A DNA stretch of 64,000 nucleotides from Nageia nagi (Eukaryota > Pinophyta): assembly GCA_050084985.1 (NCBI GenBank), contig JBITNC010000001.1:144832001-144896000 (forward strand). The letters run 5' to 3'. Below are positions 36,201 through 46,089 of the stretch, in pieces. How positions within the stretch are numbered: the first letter of the stretch is position 1; the number at the start of each line of letters is the position of its first letter. Below the pieces are notes generated by a model. The model was not told the origin of the DNA. It did no database searches and was given only the letters and a program-made list of their open reading frames with translations. The translations under genes were made by a program, and so were the position numbers.

Positions 36201-39129
36201 ATAGGAATTGATTAATCTGAGCCTCATCCCGGAACACTTGCCAGAAGGAATCATTATCCGGAATTGAAGGCCTGAAAATGAGTTGAACCCCTTTTTCCCT
36301 GAACCAATCATCAGTGGGATCAAAGCTGGCTCCCATCTGTGCTAAAGCATCAGCCTCATGATTGAACCTCCTTGAGATCGACTGAATATGTAAAGCCTCG
36401 AAATGTTCCAACAGATCCCAAACTCTATTTTTGTATGATTTCAAATAGTGATGCTTAGCTGAACATTTATCTGTCACCTGCTTTACTATTAGCTCTGAAT
36501 CTCCTTTGATCTTCAAACACCGGATCTTCATTTTAATGGCTTGTTCCAGCCCGAGGCAAAGTGCTTCATATTCTGTTACATTATTTGAACATAACCAGGT
36601 AAGCCTGAAAGAGAATTTATATACCTTGCCATTTGGTTCCTTCAGAATGATTCCCACTCCAGATCCATTTTTAGACCTAGCTCCGTCAAAAAACATCTCC
36701 CAGATCTCATTTCTCCGGAAGTTTCCCTTAGTGAGTTCCGGGACAAAAGACTCCGGTTCCATCAAGCAATAATTTCCAAATTCCATATCGTTGATGGTAT
36801 TAAGCATACTCATACTATAAGGATCTTCGGTTTGCAACCTTTCCAGTAACTCGTCTGATTCCTCTATTTCACCAAAGATTGCACACACTTCCTCCTTTTT
36901 CTCTACGTGAAATTCGGAAATTTCCTCATTGTTTAACCTAACCCTCTTATTCCCACAAGGGATCAGATAATGAGTATAATCCATTGCTAGGTAACCTCCT
37001 ATTTTCGCTGTAAACTCTCTGGACAAACATAACCCGAACAGAGGGGGTAACTCAACCACAACAACTTCTTGAGTGATAACCACAGAGGGGCACTTGTGCA
37101 TCTTCAGAACTATATCTTTGATAACTCCCACTGTCTTAACAGGTGTGGAATCCAACTGTAATACTCCAGTAGTAGTTCGTGTCATAGGCAATCCCATTAC
37201 GTCACACACTGCTTTGGGCATAACAGTAGTAGCCGCTCCGGAATCAACCAAACAATTATGGAGCACATATCCTTCAATTTCCAGAGTCATGTAAAAGGCC
37301 GGAGGTTTATTTTTTCCCATCCCCGAAATTTTCGATGTCTCAAACAGATTTAGAACCTTTTCCATTCCTTCGTTCTGAGCTATAAGGGACGCTTTCAGCA
37401 AATCAATCTGCCCAGGAATTTTTAAAGCCTCAAACAAAGATACTCTTGCCGGCGTCCTCTTTAACTCGGCCACAATATCGAACTCGGGAATAGCCGGAGG
37501 TTCTCCGATTTTATTTCTAAGACTATCGGTGAAACTTTCCCGAAGCTGTAGGGTATCATCTTTCCTCTGGTGCTTAGTGAGTGAAGGAAACCTTAGCTTC
37601 CGAATACTTTGGTCATTGATTTTTGGGGTCGGTTTGATCTCCGGAAGTGGGAATTTTTCAGCATTCTTTTCCTTTTCCAGGACCTTATCCTTAGAACCGG
37701 GGACTGCATCTTGCCTCCTAGAAAGCACTGGTCCGGCATCTCTTTGGGATTCAACTTTTCTTTCCGAAATACCGGAAACCAGGGGCCTCTTCCCCGATCT
37801 TGTTTCCACCGCAAAAACTCCTATATCTGCTGGTGCAAAATTCATCAAGTTTGCATTTTGATTTATGTCGCCTGCCACTCCGGGCGGTGAGATACCTCCA
37901 TTTCCCGACAAATACTCTTGGTACTGATGCACGGGACATGTTGTTTGTTCATGCGCGTCATTGCAAGCCAAACACAAACCAACAACTGACCCGGAGGATG
38001 AACCTTGATCTGAATTTTCTATCATTACATGTGGGCCCTTTTCCACTGCCGGGTAAGGATATCTCCTTGCATTGCTCTGTCTGCTTAGGATGGTGATCTG
38101 ATTCACCATATTTCTATACAAATCCCTGAGCTCTTGAATTTCTAATGATGACGCTACTCCCTGATTCACATTGGGCTGAGGGGGGGCAGGTAAAGACAAA
38201 GGAGCTCTAGGATTTGGCAAGTTTGATGACCAAGGTTGAACAGGAGCAGGAAAATGGGCCAGAGGTGGAACTGAACTGATTACCGGAGGTCTCCACATTT
38301 GCTGTTGGGTAGTTGTTGGAAAATAGGGCATAGGCATACGGCTTGGCAACTTACCAACTGCAATAAGACAGGATTCAGCATATACTGCTTGTCTATAGAC
38401 CTCCGGAAAGGTATTCACTCCGAAATTTTGGATTTGCAGAGAGAGATCCGGAGGAAAGGCTCTCAGATAATACATCAAAGCTTGAAACTGCTGAGGCCTG
38501 ACTGGCATGGGTACTCTTGTCCACGTTCTCTGAAATCTAATGTTGAAATCCAGGATGTTTTCTTGTTCAAACCTTTTGATTGAAGTAAACTGGGTTAACA
38601 AGGAAAAGGGATCCCCTAGTTCATTAAACTCCAGGATAAAAGGCTCTGCCAGTTGAGCCCAGGTACTGATGGATCCATTAGAAAGGCCCCTGTACCAATC
38701 CAGGACCTTTCCTTTGAAAGACTGAGCCAGTAATCTCACCATAATATCTTCATGCTGAATATTGTGAATCTTTGCTAGGCCGGCTACATCCACACAGTGC
38801 TCATAAGCCATTTTTTCTGAAGTTGCATCAAACTCCGGAAGGGTTTTAAAAACATTTGCTGGGATATCATGTAATACCGCCAGAGCTATGGGTACCCCAT
38901 TGTCCCATTCCGGATAAATATTCTGAGCTGGATTAGCCATTTCAGGGAAGGTATCTCTAGTATGAAGATTGGATGGTTCTGGCTTGATAAAGGATTTTAG
39001 GGAGTCGATACTATTCAGAGACTTGGACTTGATCAGGGTCTTTCTCCTAGGAGTATCTAACTTCCCAAACTCCGGTTTTTCTTTTGCTGCTCTAGTTTTA
39101 GATCTTGTCCACATAAACTCTAGATGCAA
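33238..39129 (-). CDS. Gag-pol polyprotein of the intact gypsy element (1963 aa)
   Basis: One open frame for the capsid protein and all enzymes needed to copy and integrate the element. Gag core is about residues 100-260, followed by a Pro-rich stretch (265-320) and a knuckle-like CLACNDAHEQTTC (386-398). Protease is at D629 (LVDSGAATTV). An archaic-type RNase H spans about 808-935 with D815, E853, D877 and D927. RT has FSLIDGFSGYNQ (D1189) and YLDD (D1253, D1254). A gypsy RNase H (about 1395-1510) has lost catalytic Asp (YAYGSD, Tyr1400; and no TDH). Integrase HHCC is H1608, H1615, C1646, C1649, with DDE D1678, D1738, E1774 (35-residue spacing). No chromodomain is evident. Met6 is an alternative start. 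All key RT, integrase, protease and archaic RNase H residues are kept, so it may be active. Confidence 0.95.
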   Translation of the reverse strand: MHLEFMWTRSKTRAAKEKPEFGKLDTPRRKTLIKSKSLNSIDSLKSFIKPEPSNLHTRDTFPEMANPAQNIYPEWDNGVPIALAVLHDIPANVFKTLPEFDATSEKMAYEHCVDVAGLAKIHNIQHEDIMVRLLAQSFKGKVLDWYRGLSNGSISTWAQLAEPFILEFNELGDPFSLLTQFTSIKRFEQENILDFNIRFQRTWTRVPMPVRPQQFQALMYYLRAFPPDLSLQIQNFGVNTFPEVYRQAVYAESCLIAVGKLPSRMPMPYFPTTTQQQMWRPPVISSVPPLAHFPAPVQPWSSNLPNPRAPLSLPAPPQPNVNQGVASSLEIQELRDLYRNMVNQITILSRQSNARRYPYPAVEKGPHVMIENSDQGSSSGSVVGLCLACNDAHEQTTCPVHQYQEYLSGNGGISPPGVAGDINQNANLMNFAPADIGVFAVETRSGKRPLVSGISERKVESQRDAGPVLSRRQDAVPGSKDKVLEKEKNAEKFPLPEIKPTPKINDQSIRKLRFPSLTKHQRKDDTLQLRESFTDSLRNKIGEPPAIPEFDIVAELKRTPARVSLFEALKIPGQIDLLKASLIAQNEGMEKVLNLFETSKISGMGKNKPPAFYMTLEIEGYVLHNCLVDSGAATTVMPKAVCDVMGLPMTRTTTGVLQLDSTPVKTVGVIKDIVLKMHKCPSVVITQEVVVVELPPLFGLCLSREFTAKIGGYLAMDYTHYLIPCGNKRVRLNNEEISEFHVEKKEEVCAIFGEIEESDELLERLQTEDPYSMSMLNTINDMEFGNYCLMEPESFVPELTKGNFRRNEIWEMFFDGARSKNGSGVGIILKEPNGKVYKFSFRLTWLCSNNVTEYEALCLGLEQAIKMKIRCLKIKGDSELIVKQVTDKCSAKHHYLKSYKNRVWDLLEHFEALHIQSISRRFNHEADALAQMGASFDPTDDWFREKGVQLIFRPSIPDNDSFWQVFRDEAQINQFLLQQAVCHAVGEGDSEIFRGQDVIQLNNNKVPKDLIPFEALFDRCDQVKRRGLSINPDNYRECEVFPGKSLKIGTCNTPEQTHEIVQLCKAYVDVIAWSYDDLKIFDKSVMQHTIELIENAKPVRQKQRPVNPKIEAAMKQEVLKLYKAGIIYPIKHSTWVANLVPVRKKNGEIRLCVDFRGLNKVSLRDHYPLPPMEQILNTVAGAEKFSLIDGFSGYNQVWVRNEDQFKTAFTTKWGTFAFQRMPFGLSNAGATFQRAMDHAFGELVNKSMVVYLDDITMFSHNKNLHVQHLEQVFIKCRRYGISLNPKKSIFAVDEGKLLGHVISKEGWAIDPDRIKAIKNLVLPSNKKSLQSFLGQINFVRRFVQDFSGIVKPITQMLKKDTLFEWTEEGKKAFQEIKEVITEAPVLRNPDFSKKFILYAYGSDTSVAAILTQKYEKNEEYPVAFFSQTMNSCEEKYTFLEKQVLAIVKALSKLKHYVAQSKILILTIHLDVRSYIMQGELGEGRPGWISKILKYDVEIRPTKLIKGRALCEQLAKSTIPEEGTVCHIEQKVPEVEPGVITNDWVEQLSRYFESGKLPDNMDASQRRRFKIHAQNYTEIDQVLYRRNHDGVLLRCVPASKTEELIEEFHSGISGGHYSGYTMVGKIIQAGYYWPTMFKEAFAKSQGCEKCQRFAGRKRSAALPLEPVQAEEPFQQWGLDFIGVINPNSSAGHKFILTATDFFTRWAEAEAVREANQKTVVKFIEKLITQYGIPQTIVSDNGLAFVGIEVTNFAMRYGIYWKTSSNYYPQGNGLAESTNKNLIRILKRIMEDNPRTWHEKLNWALWADRITVKSSIKTSPYTLVYGKRAMLPSHFELPALKILQEYGGDFEPYQVRLNELLHLEELRNQSYQSLQNRNEVVKRWFNNRKATPKDFKEGDLVLKWDEDRAKTGKHKKFDSLWSGPYMISRCAGKNSFEISKLNGWRLPILVNGQHLKHYEPACTGD

Positions 39130-39231
39130 AAGAAAATGACAGGTTCAAAGCACCTATGATATTCACAAATAATTTGCTTTAATACATACCATGGATGGTG
39201 CTTCAGCAGAGTCGCCAATAAATTTCTTCGT

Positions 39232-39249
39232 GTCCCACCGGGCGTGCCA
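39232..39249 (-). other. Primer binding site of the intact gypsy element
   Basis: On the minus strand TGGCACGCCCGGTGGGAC starts 11 bases inside the 5' LTR end. It would pair with a tRNA 3' end reading GTCCCACCGGGCGTG plus CCA. The tRNA is not identified. The offset from the LTR is larger than the 0-3 bases of most elements. Confidence 0.6.
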
Positions 39250-39850
39250 AAAAGAAATACTGTTGATTGAGATTGTGTAATATGTGCGCCTGGAACAATC
39301 TTAACCAAAGTAGTTCACGAACAGACTGTGAGACGCAGCCTGATCTCCGGAGAAGGCCGGTTCCTTATCCATTGGGTAGAGAAAAAGTAACAGGAAAGAG
39401 ATGAAAAGAGTAGGGAGCGAGAGATTCAAGCAAAAGGATAGGGTAACAAGAAAGGAAGTAAAAGGATAGGGTAACGAGAGAGGAAGTAAAGGGATAGGGT
39501 AACGAGAGAGAAAGCAAAGGGGTAGATCACTAGTTCAGCGCGGGCTTTCGCAGTGTGCGAAACCTTGGCCTGAATCTAGTGTCGCAGCCACAGAACAAGT
39601 TCTCACTCTCTGAATAGCTCCCCAGCTTCTACTCTACCATGTAGCAGACACAGTTATACTAGCAACCCGCAACTATTACTCAGGAAACAAGCTAAGCTGC
39701 CACAATGTAACCAAATTAAGAATAACAATTACGAGTGCTAGACAAGAAAGGTCAAGATGGTTTCATAGTACCGGACTGAAGCTACAGGTCTTCGAGAACA
39801 AATGAAAAGGGCAATACTAGGCTTCCGACCCTAGTTTCTCTTTATTTTCA

Positions 39851-39860
39851 TATATTTATA
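39851..39860 (-). promoter_or_regulatory. TATA box in the 5' LTR
   Basis: The minus strand reads TATAAATATA, the best TATA-like site in the LTR, placed after the motif array and before U5. The equivalent in the other LTR is 32239-32248. Transcription would start near 39825. Confidence 0.6.
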
Positions 39861-40149
39861 CTGTATTAATAACAGTTACAAGATTATAGAATAGAAACGT
39901 TTACAAAACGGCCGCAAGATTCTGGCCTTCTTGAACTGATATCACCTACATATGACACTTGGCCGACTGTTACAAAATTGGGCAGATCGCCGACGATTTG
40001 GTTCCCTGATGATGGCGCTCAGGTATTTTGCAGACTTCCTTCTTTCCCGGAATGTTCAATTCTCCAACTCGGACTCTTCGATCTTTCATTGCGGCCTATT
40101 TTCCTCTGGACGAGGTCTTAATCCCAAATGTTAATTTTTTCCCTTCGCC

Positions 40150-40581
40150 TGACGTCAGCCTTGAATCTCCGGACTTCTTTATTCACTGGCTCCGGACACT
40201 AAATTACTCCTTGATGATGTCATCCATTCCGGGCTCCGGTTCTTATTCAAAAATGTGAACGTCGTTCCGCCTGTGATGTCATCTTTCTTTCCTCCGGAAT
40301 GTTTTCCTTTATGGCTCCGGATACTAAGTCGCTACCTGCTGACGTCACCTTCTTATTTCTCCGGAATACTTTACTCAAAGGCCCCGGGTACGAAGTTACT
40401 CCTTGCAGACGTCACCTCCTCCGGACTCCGGTTTCCTTTGCAATTATGAGCTTCTTCTTTTCCGTGATGTCATCTTCATATATCAGGAATGCTTTGTTTT
40501 CCGGAGACACTTGTGCTTACTTCGTCTTTTCCGGAACTTGGTCCTTGCCGAAAGATGAATATCTTATTCTCCGCCACGTCA
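40150..40581 (-). promoter_or_regulatory. Array of seven TGACGTCA-like motifs in U3
   Basis: TGACGTCA at 40150 and 40340; TGATGTCA at 40215, 40274 (TGACGTCA in the other LTR) and 40465; AGACGTCA at 40407; CCACGTCA at 40574. Spacing is mostly 58-67 bases, and each module also carries one or more TCCGGA motifs. TGACGTCA is the palindromic target of plant bZIP factors such as the TGA group. Placed upstream of the TATA box, the array looks like an enhancer built by tandem duplication. Confidence 0.6.
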
Positions 40582-40724
40582 CCATTTCATTCCGGAAAAC
40601 TTTACTCTGATCCCGAGCTATTTTATCCGCTCCAAAAAAATCCAGAGAATCTAAGAATGAACCCATGATTGAAATTAAGGTATACCGGGGCTTTAATAAA
40701 GAATTTATTTTGTAGGAATCTACA

Positions 40725-40729
40725 CTTTG
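40725..40729. repeat. Target-site duplication, right (CTTTG)
   Basis: Identical to 31644-31648. Confidence 0.9.
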
Positions 40730-42754
40730 GATATTTTGGACTTTGGATATTATGGACTTTGGATTGATTATGTACTTTGGATTGATTATAAATCATGATG
40801 TATGTGGACTTCAGACTTTTTTGTGGACTTTAGACTTTGGATATTGTAGACTTTGGACTCTGTACACATTATTTTATTACACATGGACTACATGGAATTT
40901 GGACACATTATTTTTTTGATGTTGTTATGTTATTGTATGGATTAGATTTGTTACTTACAAGATAACAAATGTTGTAATAAGTTCATTTATATATTTACAA
41001 GTTTACAAGTATACTAAACAACAATTTTATAGGTTTACAAGTTTAAAATTAGGTCTATAAGGTATACTTACATAATAAGTTCATCTTTATAAAACATATC
41101 ATATTTAATGAAATGTATCCTAGATCAACTTTTGAAATGTATATCTCAAATTTTTGAAAAATTTGAAGTTTATGAATAATACCCTTCACAAAAAAAAAAA
41201 ATTAATTTATTTTATTAGTCATTGTATTTAAGAATAGAGATCAAGTAGAAGACTCAATTTATAATATTAGAAGGTTGAGAATTAATGGATTTGAGGCACC
41301 ACCATAATACTTGAACAATCAACTTTGAATATCATAAAAAAGATTTGAAATAGGAAATGGAGATAATTGAGAGTATTCATTATAATGAAATGGAAATATA
41401 TGAGTTAAATGTTCCAACAAAGTTAAATAGGAATTAAAAACAATACAAGAATAAAATTTTGAGTATGTATTCTAGTTATAAAAAATATATCACATGATAC
41501 TCACTAAAATATATAGATAAATAAATACAATGTTGAATGTTATATGTATTCTATAATTTTATTCCTAATACGTCACAAGATACCTATTGATAAATACAAA
41601 TAAATCACACAATTATTACCTACTTAAGTTTTTTTTACTAATATAATATTATGTAAAAATTTATAAGGAAAAAAACTTGCATCCATAGCATATAACATAA
41701 TAAATAGGAACAAAGAAATTTATCCAACATCAAAGTTATGAATAGGTCCATAGGCACATTCCCATAAAATTTATGATTAGGAATATATGCATATAATAAT
41801 AATTATTATTTATGATTAGTGGTAATGATATTAAATCATATAAATCCTTCTTATTTCTTTTTCATCCATGAGTATTTTCATTGTAATTTTCACATCCTAC
41901 TAGACTGCATAGATGACTAGTCATAAAAACTATCATCTATAATAAAGTAGATCCCTACTTATAACACTCACAAATTTTTTAGGAGAGAGTAAATAGTTAA
42001 GAATAAAATAACATGATTATTTTTATATAGGAACCTAAAATTTGGATTTACAATATGGATCTTTACAAGGTAATATAATACCTTGATTAATTATGTATAC
42101 TTCTTGGTAGCCCTTGATACAGTTACCAATTAGATTTAAGCTAAAACTCTATTATAGTCCAAAAGAAACCTAATTATTGCTTGTTGGTATCTAAAATGTA
42201 ATCTAAGAATTCCATTACCTTCCTATATATCTAGATGATAACAATAGAAAACTAGAGTTCTAAGAGGAAAAGATCCCATCAAATAATAATATAAATAACA
42301 ATATGGAACAAGTGGATAAGGAGGAAATTCATCATCTAGGGAAGATTGATATAGTGACTATTCTCATTAAAAGAGAATATTATGAGGGATGGTTATAAAA
42401 AATAGATACCTAATATTTTGGGATACCTTGTAGCACTTAAAGATATCATTATGAATTGTAATAAAATAAATAGAAATAAGATATTACTCAAACTCTTCAA
42501 ATTTAAAATAATAGGTTTTGGGTACCTATACAAAAATCCCCTTTAATGTACTAGTGTATTTTTGTTTGTCTATCACATCTCAATAAATCTTATTACCATG
42601 CAAATACAATTGGAATAAGAAGAAATATATAAATATAAATTTTATTAATATAAAATATTTTAGATACATAAATTGGTATACTTTTAAAATACAAAGTCAA
42701 ATTTAAGTATCAATAATAGAAATACATGAACATAAATGCTCTCATTGAACTATA
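40730..42754. other. AT-rich region; short GGACTTTGGATAT repeats at 40730-40870
   Basis: 40730-40870 holds several irregular copies of ACTTTGGATATT.TGG, continuing a motif also present left of the insertion (TGTGGACTTTGTACTTTG), so the element landed in a small tandem repeat. The remainder is AT-rich with no supported gene. Confidence 0.6.
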
Positions 42755-42816
42755 TGCCATTTATGGGAATCGAACCCACAATGATATGGTTATAAGTCAT
42801 CACTCTACCAATTAAG
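42755..42816 (-). pseudogene. 5'-truncated tRNA-like sequence, anticodon loop CTTATAA
   Basis: The minus strand gives a D-arm piece CTTAATTGGTAGAG, an anticodon arm with loop CTTATAA (UAU as it stands; perhaps from CTCATAA, CAU, by C to T change), a well-formed T arm GTGGGTTCGATTCCCAT, and a 3' acceptor strand AAATGGCA. The 5' acceptor strand is missing and is replaced by G/A-rich minisatellite sequence. A mismatch in the anticodon stem also argues against function. Confidence 0.6.
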
Positions 42817-42826
42817 GGAAGGGAAA

Positions 42827-43075
42827 GTGGAGATGAAGGGGCATAGGGGTGAAGGAGAAGGGGAAGTGGATATGAAGGCAAGTAGGGGTGAAGGATAAGG
42901 GAGTAGAAGAAGGTGCGCAGGGGTGAAGGAGAAGGGAAAGTGGAGATGAAGGGGAAAAGGTGTGAAGGAGAAGGGAGTAGATGAAGGCACATAGGGGTGA
43001 AGGAGAAGGAGAAGTGGAGATGAAGGTGCATAGGGGTGCAGGATAAGGGGAAGTGGAGATGAAGGGAAGGGGGAT
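42827..43075. repeat. G/A-rich minisatellite, about 6.5 units of 36-39 bp
   Basis: Unit of the type GTGGAGATGAAGG.GCATA followed by GGGGTGAAGGAGAAGGGGAA, with some units shortened to GTAGATGAAGG. The strong strand asymmetry (almost no C on plus) creates long open frames on the minus strand that are not genes. Confidence 0.95.
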
Positions 43076-43399
43076 AAGGGGAGATAAACTTACCTATATT
43101 TTTTAGTCATCAATACAATCTACATCCTCTCTTTCATGCAATGCATTCATAATTGCCTCATGTTCTTTCATTTAATATTTACACAACACTCTATTAGTAG
43201 GCCTCCCTTTATATCTTGATAGTTTAATATTTATTTCCATTATCAAATGTGAATAGTGAATAATTTCTTATTTGGTTCATAATCTTCATATGCTCCCAAA
43301 CCATTCCTTATTGATACTATTTTTTGTATCCATGTACCAAAAACCATCATAGAACCAATTTGGTACTCAAATCCATCATCATCATGTCAAGGATAAGTT

Positions 43400-45860
43400 A
43401 ACTTATGTTTTCTCTGAACACATCAAGCCAACCAATACTTTAATTCCTCTTCATTCCCTTCAGGTGCCATAACAACATACACATGTACTGCAAATAAAAT
43501 TTATATCGATTAAGTATGACTTATAAAACTTGTTCAAATATATACAAAAATGAGCATTCATATAAATAAATTGAAAAAAAATAAAGCTTAAATTATTTTA
43601 GATTACCTTCTTGTACAAGGTCAAAAAATTGATCATAGTCCTCTAATGCAAACAATTAATTCTCATATTCAATGAATAATTCTTTTTCATCATGTGCTCC
43701 TATAGGTGTTAAAGACCTTTGTTTCCATTCCTCAACCCATTTTGTATTTATACATGCTTCTAATTCACCTGCAATACAAGAATCATAAAAACATGCAAGC
43801 TCCCTTATCTAAATAGCCCATGTTCTTGCATTTGAACTCCTAAATAAATGTCATTTTGTTTATCCATTACTTGTCTCACAATCATGATGAATCATAATAT
43901 TATTTCCTTTGAATAACTAAAAGAATATTTGAATTATAGAATTCTCTTTTGATCCAATAGATATATTTGTATTGCATTACTCCACAACTACATGTACATC
44001 TTGAAATTTTACTAAATCTTCAAATTTAAGTTGTTCTCTAGAAAGAGCTCTTTTTACACATGCACCAACTCCATCATGTTCACCTTTACCATGTATAGCT
44101 TCAAAAAATGACCATATATGTTGGATATTATGTTCTATTCATCCTACTTAACCAATAAAACATTTGTGCATTCTTAAATTGCCCTATACACTTATATCAA
44201 ATGTTGTGCCATATGAATATTTTGTTCCTCCAAAATTGTATAGAATATCTTAAAGCAAAATTTGGTGAGTGTAATTTGTTATCACTTACATACAAATGTT
44301 ACTCCCTCAAAAATTTTCTATTATCTTCTATATTATCATTTGCATGTCTATATACAATATGAACAAAAATGGAAACATATTGAGAATTATAATATTTGCA
44401 TGTCTATTATCTTCTAGAGTATAGTTTTCTACAAATTCTATAATTAATAATATATTTTCATATGGAAATGTATTTCTACATTGATGAAATTCACTATCAG
44501 GCCATCGAGCATGTTGGGAATGTTTCACATATTTTGGAATAAATTTACTCTTAAAATCATCCATAAATGTATGTACATTAACCTTTTCAGTGATTAGATC
44601 AATGTGCTTCCCAAGTTTTCCATCCTTCAATGTGTACTCAACATTCTTGAATTTTCGTATATCCATGAATGTTTATCCAAAATCATGTAAACTAATTTCA
44701 TGTACACATTCTCCTAAAAATAAAAGGTTCCCACATATACTACATTTTCCTTGAATACATTCATATGAATAAAATGATTAACCATATGGAATTTGACAAA
44801 ATAAACCTACCATAAACTCATTGATAGATTCAGGAGGTATATTAAAATCACATCCTTGTAGTAAGTTGTTAGTATGCAAAGTACCATGTATATATCAAAA
44901 AATTGATAATAATATCTAGATTTCATATGAGTTTTATAATAACATGTTATTCTTTTCTTGTTAATTCTAACATACCAATGTTTGCATTTCTCAAATGATC
45001 TTTGACTTAGGCTAATATTAAAACTACTTGACACTTTCTCATTTACAAATTTTTTGTACAGTTAAGTTTGAGTCATATATAAAAAGTGTTTTGCATGCTC
45101 AAGTTTATGATCTTTTGACCTTGGAGATTTTCTTTATTTTAAAACATCTTTGCTATTAGGATATGCCCTTATATGATCATGCCAATATTTTTTAATTACA
45201 TATTTTATCTAATTAGTCAATTTCCTATTAGACCTAGGAAGTCTACCACTAAAACTCCAACATTGGTTGATTGGATCAATTTCAATGCTTTTTCTTCTCT
45301 TTATAGCTCTTCATAAAGTTTTAGGGTCTATATTTAAATATCCACTAAGATTACCAATAATGTTTTTCTTTACAATTGATCTATTTACTAAAGTAGTTAT
45401 TATATCTCATCATGCCACATTCCTTTCTTTAGATGGACTCTTCTTCCCAATAGAGTCCATGGCATTAGCAATAGTGGATATAACTTATTTTAAGGGTTCC
45501 TTTTTTCATACAAACACCTAAATTTTTCATTATGCTTTTTATTTTGGATATTCTCATTAATTGTAACATGATTTTACATTAATATCTTAGCTCCTTATTA
45601 AGGAAAATTGATCATATATTCTATTTGCACGTGTTCTCATTTGTCTCATAGATATCGTACTAGGAACATTATCTAAGATATCATGCTCAATATGTAAACA
45701 AAAATATTTTTATCATTAGTATCATCAATATTCTCATTATCAATATCATTAACATGGGGATTCGAAGACATACCTAGATTCACATCTATAGTTGGTACTC
45801 TAAGGCTAAGGGTTGGCTCACTAAAGTTTACTACACATGGAAAAAAGTTAACATACAAAA
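43400..45860 (-). pseudogene. Decayed transposase-like gene, minus strand
   Basis: The minus strand keeps, in order and across frames: STIANAMDSIGKK (near 45490) and ending in LVNRSIVKK; CWSFSGRLPRSNRKLT (near 45260); YWHDHIRAYPNSKDVLK (near 45190); then LEHAKHFLYMTQT. Next come FEKCKHWYVRINKKR (near 45000), FMDDFKSKFIPKYVKHSQHA (near 44570), and FVENYTLEDNR. Then HGKGEHDGVGACVKRALSRE (about 44095-44035) and SNARTWAI.IRELACF (near 43840). The set of blocks, with GKG-DG-G--VKR after an ENYTL motif, resembles a transposase-like protein family I recall from repeat-rich plant genomes. The superfamily is not assigned. Many stops; no terminal repeats found. Confidence 0.55.
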
Positions 45861-46089
45861 TTAATTAGTGACTTTTTGAGGACTTAATCAAGCATTAAAC
45901 TAATATTTAGTTAGTGAAATTAAATAAATTAAGTAACCAATATATAGTGGCCTTATGTAAACTCAAGAAAAATGAAAAACTTAAACTCTAAAATCTTAAG
46001 CCATAAAAAAATCAATATATACCAGCATTATGTGACATATATGCTTATATCCTAATTTTAAGAGTATTAAAAAGTTGATAGGACATCAC

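Larger units (their letters stand above)
31649..40724 (-). mobile_element. Intact Ty3/gypsy retrotransposon with two RNase H domains
   Basis: A 9076-base element with TG...CA LTRs of 1463 and 1464 bases, a perfect 5-bp duplication, a primer binding site and one uninterrupted gag-pol frame. Only about half a dozen differences separate the LTRs by eye: 32370/39982, 32664/40276, near 32758, near 32816, near 32978 and near 33028. This points to recent insertion. It is richer in GC and CpG than its surroundings, also a mark of youth. The archaic-type RNase H between protease and RT sets it apart from the common plant gypsy layout. It lies about 100 bases past the end of the multi-exon pseudogene. 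Confidence 0.95.
39261..40724 (-). repeat. 5' LTR of the intact gypsy element (right on the map)
   Basis: Read on the minus strand, U3 starts at 40724. The order is the TGACGTCA-like array (40581-40150), the TATA box near 39855, and then R/U5 down to 39261, where the tRNA primer site region starts. U5 has three tandem GGATAGGGTAACGAGAGAG-like repeats near 39435-39505. Confidence 0.95.

Noticed and set aside
34108-38583. Many plus- and minus-strand ORFs overlapping gag-pol
   Set aside because: Shadows of the 1963-codon frame; no motif of their own.
42750-43031. Minus-strand ORFs rich in Ser, Pro, Leu, Phe and His
   Set aside because: Produced by the G/A-rich minisatellite, which lacks stops on that strand.
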